Below are positions 52,274-60,226 of a stretch of DNA of 64,000 bases, piece after piece. The stretch is taken from positions 1 to 64,000 of the forward strand of contig NZ_CANLNB010000004.1 of assembly GCF_947492455.1 (NCBI RefSeq), in the 5' to 3' direction. The DNA is from an uncultured Aliiroseovarius sp. GTDB lineage: Bacteria; Pseudomonadota; Alphaproteobacteria; Rhodobacterales; Rhodobacteraceae. The notes under the pieces were generated by a model that saw only the letters and a list, made by a program, of their open reading frames with translations, was not told where the DNA came from and searched no databases. Numbering within the stretch: the stretch's first letter is position 1; each line of letters begins with the position of its first letter. A program made the position numbers and the translations under genes.

Positions 52274-52972
52274 ATGGAATTTCCCAGCCCTCTTGTGCCC
52301 GCCACGCTTGTCCGTCGTTATAAACGCTTTCTTGCCGACTGCCTGCTGACAGATGGTCGCGAAGTCACGGCCCATTGCGCCAATCCCGGATCGATGATGG
52401 GGCTGGCCGAGCCGGGCTCGAAAATCTGGCTTGAGCCTAACGATGACCCCAAGAAAAAGCTGAAGTTTGGTTGGCGGTTGGTCGAGCATGCGGATGGGCA
52501 TTTTACCGGCGTGGACACCTCGGTCCCGAACCGCGCGCTGAAGGCCGCGCTTGAGGCGCGGGTCGTGTCGGGGCTGGGCGACTATCACACCGTCCGGGCC
52601 GAGGTGAAATACGGCGAGAAGAGCCGCATTGATTTCCTGCTGGAAGGCGAAGGCCTGACTTATGTCGAGGTGAAGTCTGTCACCCTGTCCCGCCAGCCCG
52701 GTCTGGCCGAGTTTCCCGACAGCGTGACCGCCCGCGGCACCAAGCATCTGGGCGAGCTGGCGAATATGGTCGGCGAGGGCCACCGGGCCGTGATGCTCTA
52801 TCTGGTGCAGCGCACCGATTGCGACCGGTTCGATCTGGCCCGCGATATTGATCCCGCCTATGGGCAGGCCTTTGATGCGGCCCGCGCCGCCGGGGTCGAG
52901 GTGATCGTTTTGGGCACACGCATTTCGCCGTCTGGGGTCGATGTTGCAGCCCCTCTGGCGTCTTTGGTCTGA
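52274..52972 (+). CDS. sfsA: DNA/RNA nuclease SfsA
   Basis: 232 residues. Conserved SfsA blocks: LVRRYKRFLADCLL, TAHCANPGSMMGL, VGVDTSVPN-like TGVDTSVPNRAL, RIDFLLEGEGLTYVEVKSVT (a PD-(D/E)xK-type nuclease core with D, E and K) and PDSVTARGTKHLGELANMV. It was named for sugar fermentation stimulation but has nuclease activity in the proteins studied. It leads into map, 35 bp downstream, in the same direction. Confidence 0.93.
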   Translation: MEFPSPLVPATLVRRYKRFLADCLLTDGREVTAHCANPGSMMGLAEPGSKIWLEPNDDPKKKLKFGWRLVEHADGHFTGVDTSVPNRALKAALEARVVSGLGDYHTVRAEVKYGEKSRIDFLLEGEGLTYVEVKSVTLSRQPGLAEFPDSVTARGTKHLGELANMVGEGHRAVMLYLVQRTDCDRFDLARDIDPAYGQAFDAARAAGVEVIVLGTRISPSGVDVAAPLASLV

Positions 52973-53007
52973 AGGCCCTATCTAGGGGGCAGAAGAAGGA
53001 AACCACC

Positions 53008-53856
53008 ATGGACGACAAGATGCGCGTAACCAAGGAAGGCATTCGCCTCTATGACCCGGCGGATTTCGCAGGGATGCATGCAGCGGGTAAGCTGGCGGCT
53101 GAGATTCTGGACCGTGTGGCCCCGATGATTGCCCCCGGTGTAACCACCGCCGAGCTGGACGCCGCGATTGAAGCGATGGTGGACGAGGCGGGCGCCGTGT
53201 CGGCCACCATTGGCTATAAGGGCTATAAGCACGCGTCGTGTATTTCGCTGAACCATGTGGTCTGTCACGGCATTCCCGGCTCGAAAACGCCGAAGATGAA
53301 GAATGACAAAACCGGTCGCAAGCATGACGAGCTGGTCGAGGGCGATATCCTGAACATCGACGTCACCGTGATCGTCGATGGGTGGTATGGCGACACCAGC
53401 CGCATGTACAAGGTGGGCAAGATCAAGTCCTTCGCGGATCGACTGATCCAAGTCACCCATGACGCGCTGATGGAGGGCATCGCCGCCGTCAAGCCGGGCA
53501 ACACGTTCGGCGATATCGGTCACGCCATCCAGAAATATGCCGAGGCACAGCGCATGTCCGTCGTCCGCGATTTCTGTGGCCACGGTCTGGGCCGTGTCTT
53601 CCACGCCCCGCCCAACGTCCTGCATTATGGCCGCCCCGGCACCGGTGCTGTGCTGGAAGAAGGCATGTTCTTCACCATCGAGCCGATGATCAATCTGGGC
53701 CGCCCGGAAACCAAGATCCTGTCTGATGACTGGACCGCGATCACCCGCGACAAGTCGCTGTCGGCGCAGTTCGAACACTCGGTCGGCGTGACTGCGGACG
53801 GGTGCGAGATCTTCACCCTGTCGCCTGCTGGAAAGTTCCATCCGACCTGGGGATGA
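53008..53856 (+). CDS. map: Type I methionine aminopeptidase
   Basis: 282 residues. The pita-bread fold with all five metal ligands: Asp in NIDVTVIVDGWYGD (two Asp), His in FCGHGLGRVFHAPP, Glu in FFTIEPMINLG, and Glu near EHSVGVTADG. Between HGIPGSK and EGDILNID there is an insert of about 20 residues (TPKMKNDKTGRKHDELV) that many Rhodobacteraceae enzymes carry. It removes the start Met from new proteins. An imperfect 14-bp stem stands after the stop, at 53870-53904. Confidence 0.95.
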   Translation: MDDKMRVTKEGIRLYDPADFAGMHAAGKLAAEILDRVAPMIAPGVTTAELDAAIEAMVDEAGAVSATIGYKGYKHASCISLNHVVCHGIPGSKTPKMKNDKTGRKHDELVEGDILNIDVTVIVDGWYGDTSRMYKVGKIKSFADRLIQVTHDALMEGIAAVKPGNTFGDIGHAIQKYAEAQRMSVVRDFCGHGLGRVFHAPPNVLHYGRPGTGAVLEEGMFFTIEPMINLGRPETKILSDDWTAITRDKSLSAQFEHSVGVTADGCEIFTLSPAGKFHPTWG

Positions 53857-53932
53857 ACGCAAAGTTGACTTAGGGGAAACTTTTTCAGGTTTCCCCCTAG
53901 TCACCGAATCTTCGTTGAATCTGTGGTGCCTT

Positions 53933-54493
53933 CTACGACCCTGCGTATTCGCAGATCGTGATCACCGTGTCGCCATAGCGGCGGCTGTCCAGCTGGGTAA
54001 CGCCCGCCGGCGGGATCACCGGCGTGTTGTCCTCCCACACGATCAGCGCGCCGTCGGCGACCCAACCGGATTTGATCGCCGCCGCCAACGCCTTTTCGCC
54101 CAGCCCTTTGCCGTAAGGCGGGTCCAGAAAGATCAGGTCATGCGGCGTGCCTTCGGGCAGACGTGTGGCGTCGCGTTTCAGGATCGTTGCCTCATCCGCG
54201 CAGCGGCATTTCTGGATGTTCTCGCGGATCAGCGACAGCGCTTTGCGCCCGTCATCGACCAAGGTGACATGGGACGCCCCGCGCGACAGCGCCTCAAGCC
54301 CCAGCGCGCCCGTGCCTGCAAACAGGTCCAGCACGCGGGCGTCTTCGATCGGGTCGCCAAAGCGCCCGCCGGTCAGCATGGAAAACAGGCTTTCGCGCAC
54401 GCGGTCGGTGGTGGGGCGCAGATGTGCGCCCGCGTCCCCTTTGCCGACACTCGCCAGCGCAAGCCCGCGAAAACGACCTGCGATGATCCTCAT
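53933..54493 (-). CDS. rsmD: 16S rRNA (guanine-966 N2) methyltransferase
   Basis: 186 residues. MRIIAGRFRGLALASVGKGD is the family opening; RPTTDRVRESLFSML, the SAM site VLDLFAGTGALGLEALSRGA and the catalytic DLIFLDPPYGKGLGEKAL follow. It methylates G966 in small-subunit rRNA. The ATG overlaps the oxidoreductase stop by ATGA, so both genes are one unit. Convergent with map. Confidence 0.94.
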   Translation of the reverse strand: MRIIAGRFRGLALASVGKGDAGAHLRPTTDRVRESLFSMLTGGRFGDPIEDARVLDLFAGTGALGLEALSRGASHVTLVDDGRKALSLIRENIQKCRCADEATILKRDATRLPEGTPHDLIFLDPPYGKGLGEKALAAAIKSGWVADGALIVWEDNTPVIPPAGVTQLDSRRYGDTVITICEYAGS

Positions 54494-55698
54494 GCCAGAA
54501 GGGCTTTCAACTCGGTCCCCGGATCGGCCACGGCGGCTTTGTCGGGCGACTTCCCGCCTTCGACCAGCCGCTTGCCAACCATATAGGCGCGCGGGTCGTT
54601 CATCGCGTCCACAGCCAGAAGCGTGTTGCCCTGATAGTACCAGAAGCTGACGCTGCCATCCTTGTCGCCGGGGCGGGTGACGATATTGTCATAGCCCGTG
54701 TTCAGCCCCGCGATCTGCAGCTTCACGTCATACTGATCCGACCAGAACCACGGCTTGGCGACATAGTCGACGCCTTCGCCCAGCATGTTGCGGGCGACGA
54801 TCTCGGCCTGATCAATGGCGTTGGGGACGCTTTCCAGACGGATCCGCGCGCCGCGATAGGGGAAGGACGCGCAATCGCCCGCCGCCCAGATCGACGCATC
54901 CGAAGTGCGGCCCTGCGCATCGGTCTTGATGCCGTTGTCCAGATCAAGCCCCGCGCTTTCGGCCAGCGCGCTGTCGGGGGCGATGCCCACACCGACGATG
55001 GCGAAATCAATGTCCAGTTTGGTGCCGTCCGACAGGGTGGCGCCCGTTACGCGGCCCTCACCGGTCAGGCGGTCCAGCCCGACGCCCTCGCGAATATCGA
55101 CGCCGTGCGCGGTGTGCAGTGTGCGGAAATAGTCCGAGGTCTCGGGCGCGGCGACACGTTGCAGGATGCGGTCGGCCATTTCAACCAGCGTGACCTTCAA
55201 ACCTTTCTTGGCAGCCACCGCTGCGGCTTCCAGCCCGATATAGCCGCCGCCGATGATCAACACGCTGCGGCCTTCGGAGAACTCGGGCGCCATGCCGTCC
55301 ACATCGGCCAAGGTGCGCACCACGTGCACGCCGTCCAAATCGCCGCCAATCGCAGCAGGCAGATAGCGCGGGGTCGATCCGGTGGTGATGGCCAGTTGGT
55401 CATAGGCGATACGCTCGTCCCCGATCACGACCTCTTTCGCTGCCGCATCAATTGCGTCCACGCGGGTGTCCAGCCGCAGGGTGATGTTCTGGTCGGCATA
55501 GAAATTTTCGGGGCGCAGATAGAGCCGCTCCAGCTCCATCTCGCCCAGCAGATAGGCCTTGGACAGGGGCGGGCGCTGATAGGGCGGTGCGTTTTCGGCG
55601 CCGATCAAAGTGACCTCTCCGTCGAAGCCCGCATTGCGCAGTTTGGCGACCAGCGATGCTCCGGCCTGTCCGGCTCCGATCACGACGATATGGCTCAT
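54490..55698 (-). CDS. Ferredoxin/rubredoxin reductase-like FAD oxidoreductase
   Basis: 402 residues from the ATG at 55698 (MSHIVVIGAGQAGASLVAKL). Two nucleotide folds: the FAD site GAGQAG near residue 8-13, and the NAD site LIIGGGYIGLEAAAVAAKKG near 145-165; SIWAAGDCASFPY is the second FAD contact. The C-terminal reductase domain follows. It resembles putidaredoxin- or rhodocoxin-reductases that pass electrons from NADH to a 2Fe-2S ferredoxin. No ferredoxin or P450 gene is beside it. Confidence 0.9.
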   Translation of the reverse strand: MSHIVVIGAGQAGASLVAKLRNAGFDGEVTLIGAENAPPYQRPPLSKAYLLGEMELERLYLRPENFYADQNITLRLDTRVDAIDAAAKEVVIGDERIAYDQLAITTGSTPRYLPAAIGGDLDGVHVVRTLADVDGMAPEFSEGRSVLIIGGGYIGLEAAAVAAKKGLKVTLVEMADRILQRVAAPETSDYFRTLHTAHGVDIREGVGLDRLTGEGRVTGATLSDGTKLDIDFAIVGVGIAPDSALAESAGLDLDNGIKTDAQGRTSDASIWAAGDCASFPYRGARIRLESVPNAIDQAEIVARNMLGEGVDYVAKPWFWSDQYDVKLQIAGLNTGYDNIVTRPGDKDGSVSFWYYQGNTLLAVDAMNDPRAYMVGKRLVEGGKSPDKAAVADPGTELKALLA

Positions 55699-55850
55699 GG
55701 TTTTCTCCGCGTTTCTGTCAGGGGACGATAGGCCGAAAATAGTTGCTTTGGCAACGATTGGCATTCTGTCTCTACACAAGATTGTTGGATGACATGGCGC
55801 CGAAAGAAGTCAAAAGTCAATTTACTGAATCATAAGTAAGGAATGCGCGA

Positions 55851-56345
55851 ATGACCCTAAGTGTTGGTGACACGTTACCTGATGTAAATCTGCTGCGGAT
55901 GGGGGCTGAAGGCCCCGAATCTGTCAGCCTGTCGTCCCTGCTGGCCGGGCGCAACGTGGTGATCTTTGCTGTGCCCAGTGCGTTTTCGGGCACCTGTTCG
56001 ACTGCCCATGTGCCCAGCTATATCCGCACCAAGCCCGCGCTGGATGAGGCAGGAGTGGACGATGTGATCTGTATCGCCGCCAACGATCCGTTCGTCATGA
56101 GTGCTTGGGCAGATGCGACCGGCGCCGCCGAGGCCGGGCTGGTGTTCCTGTCGGATGCCTTGTCCGAGTATACCAAGGCGGTCGGCATGGACTTCACCGC
56201 GCCGCATGTGGGTCTGGTCAACCGCTCGAAACGCTATGGTGCCTATGTGGTGGATGGCGAGGTGAAGATCCTGCATATCGAGGACAACCCCGGCATGTGC
56301 GGCATCTCGGCGGGCGAGGCGATGCTCGAGGCCATTCAGGGCTAA
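55851..56345 (+). CDS. Peroxiredoxin (Prx5/type II)
   Basis: 164 residues. The peroxidatic cysteine is in VPSAFSGTCSTAHVPSYI (about residue 48), in the PxxxTxxC-like context of the Prx5 group, with Arg in the later VNRSKRYGAYVVDGEV block. A second Cys (GMCGIS) near residue 146 may resolve it. It reduces peroxides with glutaredoxin or thioredoxin. It starts within an AT-rich stretch downstream of the divergent reductase gene. It is convergent with the COG3146 gene, 5 bp apart. Confidence 0.92.
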   Translation: MTLSVGDTLPDVNLLRMGAEGPESVSLSSLLAGRNVVIFAVPSAFSGTCSTAHVPSYIRTKPALDEAGVDDVICIAANDPFVMSAWADATGAAEAGLVFLSDALSEYTKAVGMDFTAPHVGLVNRSKRYGAYVVDGEVKILHIEDNPGMCGISAGEAMLEAIQG

Positions 56346-56350
56346 GCCCA

Positions 56351-57538
56351 TCAGTCGTGTTCCGACACATCCACGGATTTGAACGGGCCGTAGGAGGTCA
56401 GGATGTCGATGTCCTGCGCCACGGCCTTGCGTTCTGACTGAAGAAACTGATCGACGGCCTCGCGAAAGCCGGGGTCGTTGATCCAGTGCAGCGAATGGGT
56501 GGTGACGGGCAGATAGCCGCGCGCCAGTTTGTGCTCGCCCTGCGCGCCGGCCTCGACACGGTCCAACCCGTGCTGAATGGCATAGTCAATGGCCCGATAA
56601 TAGCACAGCTCGAAATGCAGAAACGGGTGGTCCTCGACACAGCCCCAATAGCGACCGAACAGCGTATCGCGGCCGATCACGTTTAGCGCACCGGCTACAG
56701 GGCGGCCCTCGCGTTCGGCCAGCACCAGAAGCACATCCTTGGCCATCGTGTCATGAAGCTGATCAAAGAAGGCACGGGTCAGATAGGGGCGGCCCCATTT
56801 GCGGGCGCCAGTGTCCTGATAGAAATGCCAGAAGGCATCCCAGTGTTCTGGTCGAATCTGGTCGCCGGTGAGCGACAGGATCTGTCCGCCGAAGCCTTGC
56901 GCAATGCGACGTTCCTTGCGGATCTGCTTGCGCTTGCGCGAACTCAGCGCGCTCAAAAACGCATCGAAATCCGCGTAGCAGTCATTCTGCCAATGGTACT
57001 GCAGCCCTTCGCGGGTCAAGAGCCCCATCGCCTTGCCCGCCGCAGCCTCTTCCCCCGTGCAGAACGTCACATGGGCCGAGCTGATCTGATTGTCCGCGGC
57101 GATCTGCACCATGCCCTGTACAAGGGCCGCTTGCCCGATTTGCGCATGCCCGGGGCGGGTCAGGAACCGGCGGCCCGTAACGGGCGAGAACGGGACGGCG
57201 GATTGCAATTTCGGATAATAGCTTCCCCCGGCACGCTCGTACGCATCTGCCCAGCCGTGATCGAACACGTATTCGCCTTGGCTGTGGGTTTTCACATAGA
57301 GCGGCATCACTGCGATGACCTGATCGCCTGCGTGGACCGTCAGGTGTTGTGGATGCCAGCCCGTGCTTTCCCCGACCGATCCCGAACGCTCCAGCGCAGA
57401 CAGAAAGGCATAGGTGGTGAACGGGTCCAAAGCCCGCCCGCCCGCGGCCCGTTCGGGGCAGGCGCAGGCATCCCAATCCTCGGCGCGGATGGCGGCAAGG
57501 GATTGGTGGGTGCGGATGTCGACTTGGGTTTCGCTCAC
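56351..57538 (-). CDS. GNAT-fold protein of the COG3146 family
   Basis: 395 residues. The blocks DPFTTYAFLSALERSGSVGE, FDHGWADAYERAG, YYPKLQSAVPFSPVTGRRFL, SSRKRKQIRKERRIAQG and RYWGCVEDHPFLHFELCYYR define the COG3146 (DUF482) family, often labelled peptidogalycan biosynthesis protein. It consists of two GNAT-like domains, as in FemX-type enzymes, and may transfer an aminoacyl or acyl group. The label is not backed by biochemistry here. It leads into no operon; GDPD lies 31 bp upstream in the same direction. Confidence 0.85.
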   Translation of the reverse strand: MSETQVDIRTHQSLAAIRAEDWDACACPERAAGGRALDPFTTYAFLSALERSGSVGESTGWHPQHLTVHAGDQVIAVMPLYVKTHSQGEYVFDHGWADAYERAGGSYYPKLQSAVPFSPVTGRRFLTRPGHAQIGQAALVQGMVQIAADNQISSAHVTFCTGEEAAAGKAMGLLTREGLQYHWQNDCYADFDAFLSALSSRKRKQIRKERRIAQGFGGQILSLTGDQIRPEHWDAFWHFYQDTGARKWGRPYLTRAFFDQLHDTMAKDVLLVLAEREGRPVAGALNVIGRDTLFGRYWGCVEDHPFLHFELCYYRAIDYAIQHGLDRVEAGAQGEHKLARGYLPVTTHSLHWINDPGFREAVDQFLQSERKAVAQDIDILTSYGPFKSVDVSEHD

Positions 57539-57569
57539 GGTCCTATTGAGGGGCAGAGGGCTGGACGGG

Positions 57570-58337
57570 TCAAGCCAGATAGCCTTCGAACGTCACGTTG
57601 TCGGCGATCTTGCGGGCCTCGGCCTCGACCTCTTGCGATCGCACGGTCCAGCATAGAACCGGCACGCCGCGCTCCTTCAGGCGTGTGACCGCAGGATTGT
57701 CCAGATCGCGCACGTCGTGGCTGATGAAACTTGCACTGACCCGATCGAAATCAGGGATGTCGCGCAGGTGGGCGCGCGTGGCGGCTGGCAGAAGCGCGGT
57801 GTCTTCGTCCGTGTAGGCCTCGGTCGTCAGGCCAAGAGGTAAGGTAGTGTTGTGCTTGCCAAATTCGGCAACCGAATGGGGATTGAAGGACATGACCGCG
57901 ACGTCTCCGGTGTAGCCTTCCAGCGCTTTCGCCGTGGCTTTCTCCATCACGCCATCATGCGGTCCCATCGCGCCGTGCTGGTCTTTCAGCTCGACCAACA
58001 GAGGCACGCGGCCAGCGACGATGTCCAGTACCTCGGCGAAGCTTGGAATGCCCTCGTCCCCGCCGGTCAGCGCAATGCCGCCCAGCTCGACCGCATTGCG
58101 CTGGCGCACCGGGCCTTTGACGCCGGTCAGGCGGGACAGGTCATAGTCGTGAAAGACCATGGCCTGCCCGTCTTTCGACATTTGCAGATCAATCTCGATC
58201 CCATAGCCCGCGTCCACAGCGGCCCGAATGGCCGCGCGCGAGTTTTCTGGGCGGCCTGCCGATAGGTCGTGCAAGGCGCGGTGAGCAATCGGCCGGTCAA
58301 AGAAGCTTTGCGGCAGCGGGACGGGTGTGCGCGTCAT
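57570..58337 (-). CDS. Glycerophosphodiester phosphodiesterase
   Basis: 255 residues of the GDPD TIM-barrel. The catalytic pair of His is in PIAHRALHD (first) and MVFHDYDLSRLTG (second), the metal ligands Glu and Asp in GIEIDLQMSKDG, and LLVELKDQHG supplies another Glu. It hydrolyses glycerophosphodiesters to glycerol-3-phosphate and an alcohol. There is no signal peptide, so it acts in the cytoplasm. The RidA gene upstream overlaps it by ATGA. Confidence 0.92.
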   Translation of the reverse strand: MTRTPVPLPQSFFDRPIAHRALHDLSAGRPENSRAAIRAAVDAGYGIEIDLQMSKDGQAMVFHDYDLSRLTGVKGPVRQRNAVELGGIALTGGDEGIPSFAEVLDIVAGRVPLLVELKDQHGAMGPHDGVMEKATAKALEGYTGDVAVMSFNPHSVAEFGKHNTTLPLGLTTEAYTDEDTALLPAATRAHLRDIPDFDRVSASFISHDVRDLDNPAVTRLKERGVPVLCWTVRSQEVEAEARKIADNVTFEGYLA

Positions 58338-58795
58338 TTGATCTGGAAGATGCCTTCGATTTCGACGGCCACGCCAAAGGGCAGGCTGGCGGCAGAGACA
58401 GCGGAACGGGCGTGACGACCCGCGTCGCCCAGTGCTTCGACCATAAAGTCCGAGGCGCCGTTGATCACTTTCGGCTGATCACCGAAATCCGCGGTCGAGT
58501 TCACAAAACCCACCAGCTTCACCACACGTTGCAGGCGGTCCAGATCGCCACCACAGGCGGCTTTCACTTGGGCCAAAAGGGCGATGGCGCAGCTGCGTGC
58601 GGCTTCGGCACCTTCTTCGGCACTCATGTCGTCACCCAGCTTTCCGGTCAGGAACGCGCCATCCTTCATCGAGATCTGACCCGAGACATGCACGAGGTCT
58701 CCGACCTGAACGTAGGGCACATAGTTGGCAGCGGGGGCAGGGGCGTCGGGCAGGGTGACGCCCAGTTCTGCAAGGCGGGTTTCAAAAGCGCTCAT
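58334..58795 (-). CDS. RidA-family protein
   Basis: 153 residues of the YjgF/YER057c/UK114 family, of the longer subgroup with GDLVHVSGQISMKDGAFLTG and a late VKLVGFVNSTADF and VSAASLPFGVAVEIEG. The Arg that hydrolyses enamines in RidA proper (RxxxxV.. in ARSAVSAASLP) is present in GRHARSAV. It likely removes reactive enamine intermediates. Co-transcribed with the GDPD gene. A TGCCTG-A-CAGGCA palindrome stands upstream at 58818-58830. Confidence 0.87.
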   Translation of the reverse strand: MSAFETRLAELGVTLPDAPAPAANYVPYVQVGDLVHVSGQISMKDGAFLTGKLGDDMSAEEGAEAARSCAIALLAQVKAACGGDLDRLQRVVKLVGFVNSTADFGDQPKVINGASDFMVEALGDAGRHARSAVSAASLPFGVAVEIEGIFQIK

Positions 58796-58912
58796 CGGGC
58801 GATCCTTTCGTTTGACTTGCCTGACAGGCAGGCGTTGTCCGGACGCTAGCCCGCGTCCGGGATCATGGGAAGGGGGAAACCGACGCCTTCGCGCTTTTCC
58901 CCGTCGCGGTGA

Positions 58913-60226
58913 TCAGGACTCGCGGAAGGCTTTCTTGAAATAGTCCAACAGCGGCTCGACCAAATATAGGATCGGGCTGCGATCCGTGGTGCGAATGAAG
59001 GCCGAGACCGGCATGCCGGGGATCAGCACCGCACCTTCCGGCAGGCGATCAATCTCGCCGTCATTCATCTGGATTTCGGTCAGATAGTAGGCCTGCCCGG
59101 TTACGTCATCCACGAAGGAATCCGCCGAAATACGCGTGACATGTCCCAAAAGGTCCGGGGTTTTGCGGCTGTTGAAGGCCGGGAACTGCAGGTACACGGT
59201 CTGGCCGACATAGATCTGATCGACATGCAGCGGTTCAATCCGCGCGTTGATCACCAAATTGCGGTCTTGCGGAACGACATACAGCAAGGGCTGTGCCGGT
59301 TGGATCACTGCGCGTTCCGCAAAGACCTGCAACCCGTGGATGACGCCGGTGACGGGTGCGCGGATTTCCAAGCGGTCCAGTTGTTCCAGCAGGTTACGGC
59401 GCTGTTCGGCCAGATCGCGGGTGTTGGCGCGGGAATCGCGTAGTTCCGAGATCGCCTGTTCGCGCAGGTCGGTTTGCAGTCCGATGCTTTGCAGCTCGGT
59501 TTCGGTGATACGCAGCTCGGCCTCGGCGCGCGCGGCCGACAGCTCGCCCAGCCGTCCGGAAATACCCGCTTCCTCGCGTTTCAAGCCCAGCACGCGCGAG
59601 GCTTGCGACAGACCCTTGTCCAGCAGGGTCTGTTGGTTTGTCAGTTCTTCTTGGATCAGGGACAGCTGTTCACCTAGCGCAGTCGTCTGCGCGTCCAAAC
59701 CGTCCAGTTGGCGCGAGATCTGAGTCTTGCGTTTGTCGAGCTGTTCAAGCTGTGTCGATAGCCCGTCCATACGCGAGGAAAACAGACGAATTTGCCCCTG
59801 CATGAGGCTGTCGATTTCCGGATTTTTCGCGGCGACGTCGATCAGTTCGGGATCAAATGCCAATATGTCCGTGCCGTCCCGCTCGGCCTCGAACCGGGCT
59901 TGGCGGGCCAGAAGCTCGAAATACTGACCCTCGATGATGGTCAGGCGCGAGGCCAGTTGCGCTGCGTCCAAGCGTACCAACACATCGCCCGCCTGCACCG
60001 CGTCGCCTTCCTTGATCCAGATCTCGGTCACGACACCCCCGTCCGGGTGCTGAACGACCTTGCGGTTCTGTTCGATCTGCACCTGCCCTTCGGCAATCAC
60101 GGCGCCGGACAGTTTGCTGGCAACAGACCACGTGCCAAACCCGCCGATCAGGACCAGCAAGGCGATGAAGCCAAGGATCAGCGGGCGGCGGGCCGAGAAG
60201 TTCGGAGCGTCGGGTGCCTGTGTCAT
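58913..60226 (-). CDS. HlyD-family type I secretion adaptor
   Basis: 437 residues. One membrane helix near 15-34 (PLILGFIALLVLIGGFGTWS) is followed by a lipoyl half (VQIEQNRKVVQHPDGGVVTE), a long coiled-coil hairpin (about 100-285, rich in Leu, Gln, Glu) and a second lipoyl/beta-barrel domain with IRAPVTGVIHGLQVFAE. It would join the ABC exporter to a TolC-type channel. The ATG overlaps the end of the ABC gene by ATGA. No gene for an outer-membrane channel is adjacent. Confidence 0.92.
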   Translation of the reverse strand: MTQAPDAPNFSARRPLILGFIALLVLIGGFGTWSVASKLSGAVIAEGQVQIEQNRKVVQHPDGGVVTEIWIKEGDAVQAGDVLVRLDAAQLASRLTIIEGQYFELLARQARFEAERDGTDILAFDPELIDVAAKNPEIDSLMQGQIRLFSSRMDGLSTQLEQLDKRKTQISRQLDGLDAQTTALGEQLSLIQEELTNQQTLLDKGLSQASRVLGLKREEAGISGRLGELSAARAEAELRITETELQSIGLQTDLREQAISELRDSRANTRDLAEQRRNLLEQLDRLEIRAPVTGVIHGLQVFAERAVIQPAQPLLYVVPQDRNLVINARIEPLHVDQIYVGQTVYLQFPAFNSRKTPDLLGHVTRISADSFVDDVTGQAYYLTEIQMNDGEIDRLPEGAVLIPGMPVSAFIRTTDRSPILYLVEPLLDYFKKAFRES

